Source: CBDFHC01 sp965247585 | GTDB lineage: Bacteria; Chloroflexota; Dehalococcoidia; Lucifugimonadales; GCA-2712585 | DNA length: 64,000 nucleotides | Reading direction: 5' to 3' | Assembly: GCA_965247585.1 (NCBI GenBank) | Contig: CBDFHC010000002.1 | Location: forward strand, 372,001 to 436,000 | Shown here: positions 41,561 to 50,773 of the stretch, piece after piece | How positions within the stretch are numbered: the stretch's first letter is position 1 | How the letters are laid out: the number at the start of each line of letters is the position of its first letter | The notes under the pieces: model-generated | The model's input: only the letters and a program-made list of their open reading frames with translations | Told to the model about the DNA's origin: nothing | The model's database searches: none | Translations under genes and position numbers: made by a program

Positions 41561-42505
41561 CTACCGCTGCCTTTCGTACTTTGACAGGCTGCGCAGCTCC
41601 CTGGGCGGGTCCATGTGGGAACCGCGGATGGTGTAGGACACTTCCGAGACGTAGATGGCGCCGTGGGAATCCACGGCGATACCGTGTGGGGCGATGAACT
41701 GCCCCGGACCCTCGCCCTCTTCCTTGGCACCGAAGCGGCAGACTATTTCGCCCTTCAGGTTGTAGATGCTGACGCGGTGGCCCAGGCCAGGGGCGTCGTC
41801 CACACCCTGCATACCGTTGAGCTCGCCCACGTAGATGTGGTCCTGCCACAGCACCATGGCGTCAGGCCGGTGGATGTTGTTCCACATGGTGATGAATTTG
41901 CCCTTAGGGTCAAAGACCTGGATTCGGTGGGCCTCCCGGTCCACGACGTAGACGTGATCGTCGGCGTCTACAGCGATATTATGGGGCCGGATGAATTGTC
42001 CGGCGTCGATGCCCGACTCTCCCCAGGAGAACCGGTACTCACCTTCCCCGGAGTAGGCGTGGATACGAGCGTTGCCGTAGCCATCTGAGATGTAGACGTC
42101 ACCGTTGCTGGGCATGATGGCGGCGGAGGTGGGACGGTTGAAGGGCTGACCGCTCCACTTGGGGGCGGGGTGGTTTCGCTCTCCAATCTCCATCAGCTTC
42201 TGCCCCTGGGGACTGAACTTCTGGATGGTGTGGAGCCCATCATCGGCCACCAATACGGAATCGTCGTATGCGATGTAGAGGCCGTGGGTGCGATTGCTGA
42301 AGAGGCCTTCGCCGAAGGAGCGCAGGAAGTTGCCCTGGCGGTCAAAGACGATGACAGGGTGCTCTCCCCGGGTAAGGACGTAGCTGTTGTCCTGGGAGTC
42401 CACGGCAACGCCGGGGCATTCCAAGAAGGTCATGCCGGAAGGTAGCTTGGCCCAACCGTCCACAAAGGAATAGCGGAATTCTCCGGCGCCGAATTCGTCT
42501 GCCAT
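41561..42505 (-). CDS. NHL-repeat beta-propeller protein (PAL-like)
   Basis: 314 residues of six NHL-type repeats: ECPGVAVDSQDNSYVLTRGE, THGLYIAYDDSVLVADDG, PTSAAIMPSNGDVYISDGYG, PHNIAVDADDHVYVVDREA, DAMVLWQDHIYVGELNG and PHGIAVDSHGAIYVSEVSY. The pattern resembles peptidyl-alpha-hydroxyglycine alpha-amidating lyase but the lyase zinc/calcium residues were not verified. No signal peptide. It lies between an MFS transporter unit and an amidohydrolase, likely one operon with them; a ligand-binding or lyase role is possible. Confidence 0.8.
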   Translation of the reverse strand: MADEFGAGEFRYSFVDGWAKLPSGMTFLECPGVAVDSQDNSYVLTRGEHPVIVFDRQGNFLRSFGEGLFSNRTHGLYIAYDDSVLVADDGLHTIQKFSPQGQKLMEIGERNHPAPKWSGQPFNRPTSAAIMPSNGDVYISDGYGNARIHAYSGEGEYRFSWGESGIDAGQFIRPHNIAVDADDHVYVVDREAHRIQVFDPKGKFITMWNNIHRPDAMVLWQDHIYVGELNGMQGVDDAPGLGHRVSIYNLKGEIVCRFGAKEEGEGPGQFIAPHGIAVDSHGAIYVSEVSYTIRGSHMDPPRELRSLSKYERQR

Positions 42506-42635
42506 CAGTTACCTCACAAGGACAGGGACGCCGAAGCGACGACCGGCGTCTCTGAATTCAGGTTATCCTAAGTCCGGCCTACCAGGGTGTCAACGCCGGG
42601 AACCGGGGAGGCTGGAGGATGAGTTGGGTGGTCCT

Positions 42636-42839
42636 CTACTTCTGGGTGGCTTTGCGGCGCTGGTAGGCGTAGAAGAGGAGGATGGAGACGGGAATGGCTA
42701 CCACCACCAAGCCCAGGATGGCAACAAAAGTGATGGGCTCCAAGGCGACCAGCTCGTCCAGGCGGTGCTTTATCCACTCGAAGAGGGTGGGGTCCCCTGC
42801 TTCGCCGTGGTGCTTCGCAACGGAAAGCAGCGTACCCAC
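42636..42839 (-). CDS. Small single-pass membrane protein
   Basis: 67 residues, GTG start 3 nt after the MFS stop. An N-terminal acidic/basic helix (EWIKHRLDELVAL) is followed by one transmembrane segment (PITFVAILGLVVVAIPVSIL) and a short basic tail YQRRKATQK. It is too short for a homology call. Its tight coupling to the MFS gene suggests an accessory subunit or assembly factor of that transporter. No signal-peptide cleavage motif. Confidence 0.5.
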   Translation of the reverse strand: MGTLLSVAKHHGEAGDPTLFEWIKHRLDELVALEPITFVAILGLVVVAIPVSILLFYAYQRRKATQK

Positions 42840-42842
42840 GTA

Positions 42843-44147
42843 CTAGTCACCACCGGGAGCGGCGAAGGGAGCGGGCGAGGTCTGATACCGGAGGGCATAC
42901 TTCCGTTCCTGGACGGAAAAGGCGAGGATGCTGGCTACCGCCAACATGATTGCAGCGATAGCAAAAGGCAGGGTATAAGAGCCGGTCAAGTCCCTAAGGA
43001 TGCCGCCAAGCTGAATGGAAATGGCGCCGCCTACCTGGTGGGCGGCGAAGCTGATACCGCTGAGTGTGCCAATGTTCTTAAGTCCATAAACATCTGCGGT
43101 CAGAGCGGTGGTAAGCGGCACGGTGGCGATCCAGGAGAAGCCCGCCAACAGCGCGAAAATCCAAAGAGCCGGAGCGCCGGGGAGAAGCAGGAGTAAGAGG
43201 TAGGCGACGCCTCTGGTGCCGTACACGCCGGCCAGCAGGGTCTTCCGCCCATACCTGTCGCCCAGTGCGCCAGCGGCCAGGACGCCGACGACGTTCATAA
43301 AGCTCATCAATCCAAAGGCCGTGGCGGCCACGCCAGGAGAAAATCCCTCCTCGATTGCGAAGGGTACAAAGTGCACGGAAAGGAGCGCCGTGGTAAAGCC
43401 GCAGACGAAGTAGGCGCCGGTTAGCTGCCACATGGGAAATGAGCGGAAGGCTTGAAGCCAGTATTCGGACTCCAGGGGCGCTCGGACAATGGGGGCCGGT
43501 TTTCCGTTGTCACCGGCGAGAGGTGCGTCCGCGCCATCGGGTTGGAGCCCTATGTCGCTGGGTTTGTCTTTTAGCATGAAGTATGCCAGCGGGAGGGCGA
43601 GCAGGAGGACCATGAGGCCCAGGATGGCCCAAGTAACACGCCAGCTGGTGAGGTCCATTAGATAAGCGGCCAAAGGGACGAGCACCATGCCGCCGGCCGG
43701 GGCACCGGCAGCGATTATGGCCACGGCCAAGCCTCTTTTCCGCTGGAACCACTTAGTGATCAGGTTAACGGCGGTATTCAGGGAACCGCCGCCCATGGCC
43801 AACGAAAGGACAACACCAAATAGGATAATAAGGAACGCCAGATGGTTAGTGAAGGCAAGAAGGATCTGGGCGACGCCGATGGCGAGGAGGCTCCAGAGGA
43901 TCATCGTCCGGCCGCCTACCTTATCGTACAGTCGCCCAAGAAAAGGTTGGGAGAGGCCGGTCACAAGGGACCCTATGGAGGCCGCCAGGACCACGGTGCT
44001 CCGGTCCCAGTCGAAGTCCTCCTCCATAGGCTTTACGAAGACGCCGAAGCCGTTCCGGCCACCTACGGTGGTGAAGGAGATGAAGAAGGACGCGGCTACG
44101 ATAAACCAGCCGTAGTAGATACCGGTGGGGGCCGCCGATTTACTCAT
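42843..44147 (-). CDS. MFS transporter (monocarboxylate/oxalate type)
   Basis: 434 residues with about 12 transmembrane segments. IYYGWFIVAASFFISFTTVG at the N-terminus and NGFGVFVKPMEEDFDWDRST are typical for the monocarboxylate/oxalate:formate-like branch of MFS. The loop FLGRLYDKVGGRTMILW after TM2 and ALGDRYGRKTLLAG after TM8 hold the D-x-x-G-R-R type motifs. A long central cytoplasmic loop (LKDKPSDIGLQPDGADAPLA) separates the halves. First gene of the minus-strand catabolic unit. Substrate unknown. Confidence 0.87.
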   Translation of the reverse strand: MSKSAAPTGIYYGWFIVAASFFISFTTVGGRNGFGVFVKPMEEDFDWDRSTVVLAASIGSLVTGLSQPFLGRLYDKVGGRTMILWSLLAIGVAQILLAFTNHLAFLIILFGVVLSLAMGGGSLNTAVNLITKWFQRKRGLAVAIIAAGAPAGGMVLVPLAAYLMDLTSWRVTWAILGLMVLLLALPLAYFMLKDKPSDIGLQPDGADAPLAGDNGKPAPIVRAPLESEYWLQAFRSFPMWQLTGAYFVCGFTTALLSVHFVPFAIEEGFSPGVAATAFGLMSFMNVVGVLAAGALGDRYGRKTLLAGVYGTRGVAYLLLLLLPGAPALWIFALLAGFSWIATVPLTTALTADVYGLKNIGTLSGISFAAHQVGGAISIQLGGILRDLTGSYTLPFAIAAIMLAVASILAFSVQERKYALRYQTSPAPFAAPGGD

Positions 44148-44313
44148 GCAGAATCATCAGTTGTGGGTAAGGAACCAGCGGCCAGTCTACGAGTCTTAAG
44201 CGGCAAAAAGCAAGAAATCCTGGTTTGCGGCAGGCGCCCTTTTGGACCGTATAACGGCAGGGTTTTAGGGCTGGAAGAACTCAAATGCCTCAATCAGGAC
44301 TGGACGGGCACGA

Positions 44314-45204
44314 TCAAAGGGTGGAGGCAAGGGTGAGGCGGGCGGCGGTGACGGTGTTGACCAGGAGCATAGCCACGGTCATGGGGCCGACGCCTCCCGG
44401 CACCGGGGTGATGGCCTCCGCCTTCTCGGAGACTGGGCCGAAGTCCACGTCTCCCACGAGGCGATAGCCCCTTGGGCGAGAAGCATCGTCAACACGGTTG
44501 ATTCCTACGTCTATCACCACGGCACCCTCTTTAACCATGTCCGCGGTGATTGCCTGGGGACGTCCCATTGCGGCCACCAGAATGTCCGCCTGCCGCGTGA
44601 CGGCGGTCAGGTCCGGGGTTCCGGTATGGCAAACGGTGACGGTGGCATTGGCGCCCTGGCCCCGCTGCATGAGCAGCATGGCGAGAGGCTTTCCAACAAT
44701 GTTGCTCCTGCCGCAAATCACCACCAGTTTGCGCTCCGGGCTGTAGCCGCTCCGAAGCAGGAGCTGTTGTATGCCGCCTGGGGTTGCGGGGACGAATTCG
44801 GCGCGGCCCTGGGCGAGGAGGCCGACGTTGGAGGGATGGAGACAGTCCACGTCTTTGCGGGGGTCAACGGCCTCGATGACAGTACCCTCGTCGATGTGGT
44901 CCGGCAGCGGCAACTGGACCAGGATGCCGTGGAAACGGGGGTCCTGGTTTAGCCGGCGTATGATGTCTAGAAGATTCTCTTCGGAGATATCGGCCGACTT
45001 CTTGAAGGTCTCGGCGAAGATGCCGGCCTGGGCGCAGGCACGGCTCTTGTTCCTGACGTAGACTGCGGAGGCCGGGTCGTCGCCCACCAGGATGGCTGCC
45101 AGGCCAGGGGTGACGTTGTGCGTCCGTTGCATCTCGGCGACGGCTGCGGCCACCTCGGCCTGAACCTCTTGGGCCTTGGCCTTTCCGTCCAGAATTATCG
45201 CCAT
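44314..45204 (-). CDS. folD: Methylenetetrahydrofolate dehydrogenase/methenyltetrahydrofolate cyclohydrolase
   Basis: 296 residues. FolD marks: GLAAILVGDDPASAVYVRNK with the active-site Tyr and Lys (YVRNK), GILVQLPLPDHIDEGTVIEA, PRKDVDCLHPSNVGLL, PATPGGIQQLLL, VVICGRSNIVGKPLAMLL and DVGINRVDD, ITPVPGGVGPMTVAMLL. The enzyme interconverts 5,10-methylene-, methenyl- and 10-formyl-tetrahydrofolate with NADP. GGAGG precedes the ATG at 45204. Divergent from acpS. Confidence 0.95.
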   Translation of the reverse strand: MAIILDGKAKAQEVQAEVAAAVAEMQRTHNVTPGLAAILVGDDPASAVYVRNKSRACAQAGIFAETFKKSADISEENLLDIIRRLNQDPRFHGILVQLPLPDHIDEGTVIEAVDPRKDVDCLHPSNVGLLAQGRAEFVPATPGGIQQLLLRSGYSPERKLVVICGRSNIVGKPLAMLLMQRGQGANATVTVCHTGTPDLTAVTRQADILVAAMGRPQAITADMVKEGAVVIDVGINRVDDASRPRGYRLVGDVDFGPVSEKAEAITPVPGGVGPMTVAMLLVNTVTAARLTLASTL

Positions 45205-45276
45205 CTGAACCTCCGGCCTAAATATAACAGAAGGACGCTATTGTAGAGTCGTTAGACACTCCAGAAATGCCAGGGC

Positions 45277-45282
45277 TATAAT
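45277..45282 (+). promoter_or_regulatory. -10 box upstream of acpS
   Basis: A perfect TATAAT at 45277-45282 without a clear -35. It would start a message near 45289, 47 nt before the acpS ATG. Confidence 0.35.
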
Positions 45283-45335
45283 ACTCGACTGGCGAGGGGT
45301 GGGTGTTATCCGTTCCACAACGGCAAGGTCACAAT

Positions 45336-45710
45336 ATGCTGATCACCGGGGTCGACATTATAGAAATCCAACGGATACGAGACGCGGTAGAGCGTTGGGG
45401 CGACCGATTTCTGCAGCGGATCTACACAAAGGACGAGCTGGCCTACTGCCGGGGCCGGATACCAAGCCTGGCGGCGAGGTTCGCGGCCAAAGAGGGGACC
45501 ATGAAAGCGCTGGGGACGGGCATCCGGGGGGTACGGTGGAAGGACGTGGAGGTGGTGCGGCATCGGGGCAAACCGCCGACGCTATGCCTGCACGGTGGGG
45601 CTGCAAGAAAGGCCAAGGAGTTGGGCGTTCACGACCTGGCGTTGAGTTTATCCCACTCTCGTGACTATGCCGTGGCCTCGGTGGTGGGATGGAGCGAAAA
45701 GTCCCCGTGA
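45336..45710 (+). CDS. acpS: Holo-[acyl-carrier-protein] synthase
   Basis: 124 residues from ATG 45336 (MLITGVDIIEIQRI). The magnesium Asp is in GVDIIEI and the second motif is LAARFAAKEGTMKALGTGI, followed by LSLSHSRDYAVASV. The enzyme moves 4'-phosphopantetheine from CoA to apo-ACP for fatty-acid synthesis. AAGGT lies upstream. An earlier in-frame start (45303) adds residues unlike the family. Its end overlaps the nnr gene by 22 nt, so both are on one message, a pairing common in bacteria. Confidence 0.92.
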   Translation: MLITGVDIIEIQRIRDAVERWGDRFLQRIYTKDELAYCRGRIPSLAARFAAKEGTMKALGTGIRGVRWKDVEVVRHRGKPPTLCLHGGAARKAKELGVHDLALSLSHSRDYAVASVVGWSEKSP

Positions 45711-47248
45711 AGATAGTCACGGTGGATGAGATGAGGAAGCTGGAGGCCGCGTGCGCCGGGTACGGTCTCTCTACCGACGACCTGATGGAGAGGGCTGGAC
45801 TGGAGGTAGCGCGAGCGGCCCGAAGGATGATGGGGACCGCGGCCGGGAGGCGAGTGCTAGTCCTGGTGGGACCAGGAAACAACGGTGGAGACGGGCTGGT
45901 CACGGCGCGTCATCTGGCCAGGTGGGGCGCAACGGTGACCGGATATATCGTCAGCGGGCGGCCGAAATCGGACCCGAAGTTGGAGCTCTCTGAACGGGAA
46001 GAGGTAGAAGTGTTGGACGGGGCTTCCGATGCCGATTTTCAACGTCTGGGCCAGGAACTTGGGCGGTCACAACTTGTTATTGACGCGGTGCTGGGTACCG
46101 GCAGGGCACGCCCTCTGACAGGGACGGTGCGCGAAGTTATGCTTCGGGTGGCCGCCAGCCACAGGCGCGTGCTGGCGCTGGACCTGCCCACCGGGGTGGA
46201 CGCAGACAACGGCGAGGCGGACGCCGCGGCTCCAGCCGCCGATGTGACGGTGGCGCTAGGGTACCCCAAGAGGTGCCACGTTACTTCGCCGGGCTCAGAA
46301 AGGTCTGGAAGGTTGGAAGTGGTGGACATAGGCCTTCCGGCGAAGGAGGCGGAAGGTATCCGGCTGGACCTGCTCACCGTGGATTGGGTGCGCGACCGCT
46401 TACCAGGACGTCCCCGGGATGGGCATAAGGGTACATTTGGACACGCCCTGATCATTGGAGGGTCCGAAAATTACTCCGGCGCCGCGTACCTGGCGACGCA
46501 GGCGGCGCTGCGGAGCGGATCGGGGCTGGTGACGCTGGCCTCACCAAGAGGGATTCAACCGCTGCTGGCATCCAAGCTGACGGAGGCGGTGCATTTGCCG
46601 GTGCCGGACGGCGGCACGGGCACGTTAGGACCCGAAGGGGCCGCCGCCATAAAGGGGGAGCTATCAAATTACAGTGCGGTGGCGGTGGGCTGCGGGATGG
46701 GTTGGTCGCTGGAAGGACAGCGGTTCATGGAGGGGCTGTTGCTGGATGGCGGGTCCCTGGAAACGCCGCTGGTTGTGGACGCGGACGGATTGAACAATCT
46801 GTCCGGGGTTGAGAGGTGGTGGGAGCAGTTAGCCGGACCGGCGGTGCTGACGCCCCATCCGGGGGAGATGTCCCGCCTTACGGGGGTTCCAACGGCGGAG
46901 ATTCAGGTACGGCGCATAGAGACAGCCAAGGAGTGGGCCGAGAGTTGGGGCCATGTGGTGGTGCTGAAGGGGGCTAACACGGTGATTGCAGACGCCGATG
47001 GGAGCGCCTGGGTTAGCCCTTTCGCCAATGCGGTGCTGGCCAGCGGCGGTACGGGAGACGTGTTGACGGGCATAATCGCGGGGCTTATGGCCCAGGGATC
47101 GCCGGCGATTGATGCAGCGTGCTGCGGCGTTTTCCTCCACGGGACGGCGGCGCAACTACTGAGGGAGGACAGTGGCGACCGGGGCGGGTTGGCAAGCGAT
47201 TTGGTGGAGCTGTTACCCGAGGCGTTCAAGATAATCAGTGAGGGCTAA
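45689..47248 (+). CDS. nnr: Bifunctional NAD(P)HX epimerase/dehydratase (NnrE-NnrD)
   Basis: 519 residues. The N-terminal half (to about 220) is the YjeF/NnrE epimerase with VGPGNNGGDGLVTARHLARW and ALDLPTGVDADNGEA. The C-terminal half is the ADP-dependent dehydratase NnrD with GHALIIGGSENYSGAAYLAT, VLTPHPGEMSRLTG, VLKGANTVIADADG and NAVLASGGTGDVLTGIIAGL. It repairs hydrated NAD(P)H in the cytosol. The ATG at 45689 lies inside acpS; GTG at 45707 is an alternative start. Confidence 0.93.
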   Translation: MERKVPVKIVTVDEMRKLEAACAGYGLSTDDLMERAGLEVARAARRMMGTAAGRRVLVLVGPGNNGGDGLVTARHLARWGATVTGYIVSGRPKSDPKLELSEREEVEVLDGASDADFQRLGQELGRSQLVIDAVLGTGRARPLTGTVREVMLRVAASHRRVLALDLPTGVDADNGEADAAAPAADVTVALGYPKRCHVTSPGSERSGRLEVVDIGLPAKEAEGIRLDLLTVDWVRDRLPGRPRDGHKGTFGHALIIGGSENYSGAAYLATQAALRSGSGLVTLASPRGIQPLLASKLTEAVHLPVPDGGTGTLGPEGAAAIKGELSNYSAVAVGCGMGWSLEGQRFMEGLLLDGGSLETPLVVDADGLNNLSGVERWWEQLAGPAVLTPHPGEMSRLTGVPTAEIQVRRIETAKEWAESWGHVVVLKGANTVIADADGSAWVSPFANAVLASGGTGDVLTGIIAGLMAQGSPAIDAACCGVFLHGTAAQLLREDSGDRGGLASDLVELLPEAFKIISEG

Positions 47249-47267
47249 AGGCGGAAAGGAGAAAACC

Positions 47268-48059
47268 ATGGACCTGGAGCTAAAAGGCAAGGTGGCGGTG
47301 ATTACGGGGGGAAGCGAAGGGATAGGCAAGGCCGCCGCGATGCGGATGGTGCAGGAGGGGGCCAAGGTGACGATATGCGCCCGGCGCAAAGAGCTTCTGG
47401 AAGAAGCGGCCCGAGAGATTCGGGAGAAGACGGGAGGCGAAGTGCTGGCGATCTCAGCGGACGTCACTAAGCCTTCGGACATACAGGATGTTGTGGACCA
47501 AACGGTTGGTAAATTCGGTGGACTGGACATTGTAGTGAACAATGCGGGACAGAGCGCCGCAGGCAGCTTCGAAGAGGTGTCGGACGAGGCCTGGGACGCG
47601 GACATGGACCTGAAGTTTTATGCGGCCATTCGCCTGAGCAGGGCGGCGATTCCCTACATGAAGCGAGCACGTGGCGGAAGAATAATCAACGTCACGAACC
47701 TGGGTGGCAAGGCGCCGGGCGCGGGTTCCATGCCTACGTCAGTGAGCAGAGCGGCGGGCATCGCGCTAACGAAGGCGATGTCCAAAGACCTGGCCGGTGA
47801 CAACATCCTGGTTAACACGGTGTGCATTGGGTTGATCAAGAGCGGCCAGCATGAACGGCGGCACGAAAAGATGGTTGACTCGGGCCAAAGCTTGACTATT
47901 GAAGAGCACTACCAGCAGATGGGAGGTAGGGTGCCGCTGGGACGTGTGGGAGAGGCGGGGGAAGCGGGAGACGTGATAGCGTTTCTGGCGTCGGGGCCGG
48001 CGAGCTTCCTGACGGGCTGCGCCATCAACATAGACGGCGGTGCGTCCACCGTGGTGTAG
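47268..48059 (+). CDS. SDR-family protein lacking the catalytic Tyr/Lys
   Basis: 263 residues from ATG 47268 with AAAGGAGA upstream. The Rossmann part is normal: GKVAVITGGSEGIGKAAAM and DIVVNNAGQSAAG. Where active SDRs have YxxxK, this protein has GSMPTSVSRAAGIALTKA, so Tyr is replaced by Thr/Ser and Lys by Arg. The rest, including CAINIDGGAS near the end, is normal. The protein may have a different catalytic set, or be a non-catalytic NAD-binding relative. It follows the nnr gene after 19 nt. Confidence 0.82.
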   Translation: MDLELKGKVAVITGGSEGIGKAAAMRMVQEGAKVTICARRKELLEEAAREIREKTGGEVLAISADVTKPSDIQDVVDQTVGKFGGLDIVVNNAGQSAAGSFEEVSDEAWDADMDLKFYAAIRLSRAAIPYMKRARGGRIINVTNLGGKAPGAGSMPTSVSRAAGIALTKAMSKDLAGDNILVNTVCIGLIKSGQHERRHEKMVDSGQSLTIEEHYQQMGGRVPLGRVGEAGEAGDVIAFLASGPASFLTGCAINIDGGASTVV

Positions 48060-48116
48060 GGGATAGTTTGACTCTACCACGGAACCCAATCCCACCGTTG
48101 ATGGAACCTCTTGTCT

Positions 48117-49442
48117 CTAGGACCCTTCGGAGCGGTAGGCCTGGTCCAACAGGTCAACGACGTGGCACACGTGGCCGTTGAGGCCCGCGCGCTTTAGGCC
48201 CATCTCTAGCTGGAGCACGCAACCGGGATTGGCGGTGGCAATTACCGTGGCACCGGTGTCCGACAGCCAGCGCATCTTGCTGTCCAGCAGCCGCTCAGAC
48301 ATGTCGCGTTGAGTTATGGTATAGGTGCCGGCGGCGCCACAGCAGCGGGAGGCGTTCTCCATCTCGACCAGCTCCACGCCGGGTATCGACTGTAGAACCT
48401 GCCTGGGCGCCTTGGTGATACGCTGGGCATGAGCCAGATGGCAGGGGTCCTGATAGGTGACGCGAGCCTCCACCATTCCCATCGGACTTTCCAGAGGAAG
48501 GTCTGCCAGGAACTCGGTTATGTCCATAGTTAGCCCGGCGAACCGTTGCGCTTTCTCAGCGTAGACAGGGTCGTCTTTCAGCAGGTCCGAGTACTCTTTC
48601 ATGGCGGAGCCGCAGCCGGCGGAGGCGGTCAGCACCTGTTCTACCCCAGCGTCCAGGAAGGTGTCAATGTTGCGTTTGGCCATACGCCGAGCCATCTGGG
48701 CGTCGCCGCTGTGGAGGTTCAGCGCGCCGCAGCAGCCCTGGCCCATGGGCACCACCACCTCACAGCCGTTGCGCTGGAGCACGCGAACGGCGGCGTCCAT
48801 TGTGGGGGCGTGGACCACCGGCATGACGCAGCCGGAAAGGAGCCCAACGCGACGGCGTGTCTCACCCTGAGCCGGGTAAGGCGTCCGCGTAGGCCCGAAG
48901 AACCGGCGAGGCAGGTCAGCGAGCTGGGCGTCCAATTGGTCCAAGCCGCCAGGGAGCAGCTTCAACACGCGGGACGTTTTAAGGAGCCACCGCGCTCCGG
49001 AGCGCTGGTATAGGCGCGTTCCTGACGCGAGCAGGCGGAGCAACCAAAGGCGGGGCAGCAGGCCGCGGAGGAGCACGGCTTTGAGACCTCGCGCTCGCCA
49101 GGACTGCCGTCCCTTCCGTATCTGTTGGACACGGGTGTTCTCGATGAGCCGACCGTAGGGCACGCCGGAGGGACAGACGGCCTCACAGGCGCGGCAGCCC
49201 AGGCAGAGGTCCCAGTGCGCCGCTATTCTGTCGCTGATTGGGGCCCGTCCCTCGTTGACGGCTTTCATAAGGGCGATACGGCCCCGGGGCGACTCGGTCT
49301 CAACGCCCAACTCCATGTAGGTAGGACAGGCGCTGAGGCAAAGACCGCAGTGGACGCAGCGGTACATGTCCACTTCCCTGGGCGCGTCCTCACCCAGGAA
49401 GTCTGAAACGGATATGGGAGGGGTTGGGGGGATGGTTGCCAT
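48117..49442 (-). CDS. glcF: Glycolate oxidase iron-sulfur subunit
   Basis: 441 residues from ATG 49442. Two 4Fe-4S motifs: CVHCGLCLSACP (Cys 29, 32, 35, 39) and CLGCRACEAVCPSG (Cys 80, 83, 86, 90). Two CCG domains follow: QGCCGALNLHSGDA and ASRCCGAAGTYTIT, of the type that bind a special iron-sulfur cofactor in heterodisulfide-reductase-like proteins. With GlcD and GlcE it oxidises glycolate or D-lactate to glyoxylate or pyruvate at the membrane. Gap to glcE is only 2 nt. Confidence 0.9.
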   Translation of the reverse strand: MATIPPTPPISVSDFLGEDAPREVDMYRCVHCGLCLSACPTYMELGVETESPRGRIALMKAVNEGRAPISDRIAAHWDLCLGCRACEAVCPSGVPYGRLIENTRVQQIRKGRQSWRARGLKAVLLRGLLPRLWLLRLLASGTRLYQRSGARWLLKTSRVLKLLPGGLDQLDAQLADLPRRFFGPTRTPYPAQGETRRRVGLLSGCVMPVVHAPTMDAAVRVLQRNGCEVVVPMGQGCCGALNLHSGDAQMARRMAKRNIDTFLDAGVEQVLTASAGCGSAMKEYSDLLKDDPVYAEKAQRFAGLTMDITEFLADLPLESPMGMVEARVTYQDPCHLAHAQRITKAPRQVLQSIPGVELVEMENASRCCGAAGTYTITQRDMSERLLDSKMRWLSDTGATVIATANPGCVLQLEMGLKRAGLNGHVCHVVDLLDQAYRSEGS

Positions 49443-49444
49443 GA

Positions 49445-50767
49445 CTAGATTCCGGCCACGAAGCGGCCTGGATTGAGGATGCCTTTCGGATCGAAGTTGG
49501 ACTTGATACGGCGCATGACTTCCAGGCCGGGGGGCGCCGGTCCCCAAACGTCTATTTCTCGCTTCAGCTCGGGGGGGCAGCGCTCAACTACCCAACCGCC
49601 GGCCAGGTGGGAAACTGAAGCGGTGATGTTGTCAACCAATTGTCTATCAATTGATGAGCCATAGCCAGACCACCAGAGGCTCCGCACCGTGCCGATCCCA
49701 AGGTCGGCGACGACTCCGTGCTGTCCGTTGGTCAGCTCCAGGGCATCAAGAACTCGGGTGGCTTGCGGCACCTGCGCCGGCAATAGGCTGAATCTAATGG
49801 ACAGGTCCGGTGGGGGCGTTCCGACCCATGACAGGTCAATCAAGGGTTGCCACACGGATTCGGCGTCCTGCTGCAAAAGGTCCACGGCGCTATCTGCCTC
49901 AACAGTCGACAGGGCGCGGCGGGCCACATCGGAGCGCTCGGATACAGCGGCGGGACGGCCCTGGAAAAGGGCCAGCAGCGCGTATCCTGGGCCCTCCAGG
50001 CCGATCTTTTCCCGCACCAAAGGGTTGACCAGCGCCAGGGCGGCGGGACCGGCGCCCGAGGCTTGCACCGCGGTGGCGGCGGCAAGAACGGTGTCGACGT
50101 TAGGAGATGTAACAAGAAGGGTTTGACTCAGCGGTGGCCGGGGCGCCAGCTTGAATGTAGCCTCCACTATGATTCCTAAGGTGCCCAGCGAGCCGGTGTA
50201 GAGGCGGTTCATGTCAAAGCCGGTAACGTTCTTGACCACCTTGCCTCCGCCCCGGGTAACTGTACCGTCAGGGCCGACGACCGTGATGCCGATTAACCAG
50301 TCCCGAGGCAGCCCGTAGAGGAAGGCGGATGGGCCGGCGAAGGCGGTGGACAGGACCCCTCCGATTGTTGCCTGTCCGGGCACTGGGCTCTGCAGCGGTA
50401 GAAACTGGCCCTTTTCTTCCAGCACCCCTTGGGCGTTGGCCAGGGTAGTGCCCGCCTGAAAGGTGGCCGTCAGGTCAGCGGGCTGATAGTCTACCAGCGC
50501 GTCCAGATTGGCCAAACCTAGCACCAGGTCAACGTTTTTTGGGGCGTTTCCCAAGATCATCTTTGTGCCGCCCCCATAGGGAATAACGCCAGCCCCTTGC
50601 CGGTGGGCGATGGCTACGGCGCGAGAGACTTCATCCACGGCGGCCGGCAGCGCCACGACGGCCGGTACAACGTCGTCTATAGCGTAGCGAGGGTTGATGT
50701 CTTGGGGAAGGACCTGGGCGATTCCGGCACTCTCTAGGAGGCCTCGGGAAAGAGCGGTCAACATCAA
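49445..50767 (-). CDS. glcE: Glycolate oxidase FAD-binding subunit GlcE
   Basis: 440 residues of the vanillyl-alcohol-oxidase type FAD fold. Marks: GAGVIPYGGGTKMILGNAP (FAD site), LDALVDYQPADLTATFQAGT, ATIGGVLSTAFAGPSAFLYG, DWLIGITVVGPDGTVTRGGG and GGKVVKNVTGFDMNRLYTGS. It is shorter than GlcD at the C-terminus, as in other GlcE proteins. Six nt separate it from glcD. Peripheral membrane complex with GlcD and GlcF. Confidence 0.9.
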   Translation of the reverse strand: MMLTALSRGLLESAGIAQVLPQDINPRYAIDDVVPAVVALPAAVDEVSRAVAIAHRQGAGVIPYGGGTKMILGNAPKNVDLVLGLANLDALVDYQPADLTATFQAGTTLANAQGVLEEKGQFLPLQSPVPGQATIGGVLSTAFAGPSAFLYGLPRDWLIGITVVGPDGTVTRGGGKVVKNVTGFDMNRLYTGSLGTLGIIVEATFKLAPRPPLSQTLLVTSPNVDTVLAAATAVQASGAGPAALALVNPLVREKIGLEGPGYALLALFQGRPAAVSERSDVARRALSTVEADSAVDLLQQDAESVWQPLIDLSWVGTPPPDLSIRFSLLPAQVPQATRVLDALELTNGQHGVVADLGIGTVRSLWWSGYGSSIDRQLVDNITASVSHLAGGWVVERCPPELKREIDVWGPAPPGLEVMRRIKSNFDPKGILNPGRFVAGI

Positions 50768-50773
50768 ACCCGG

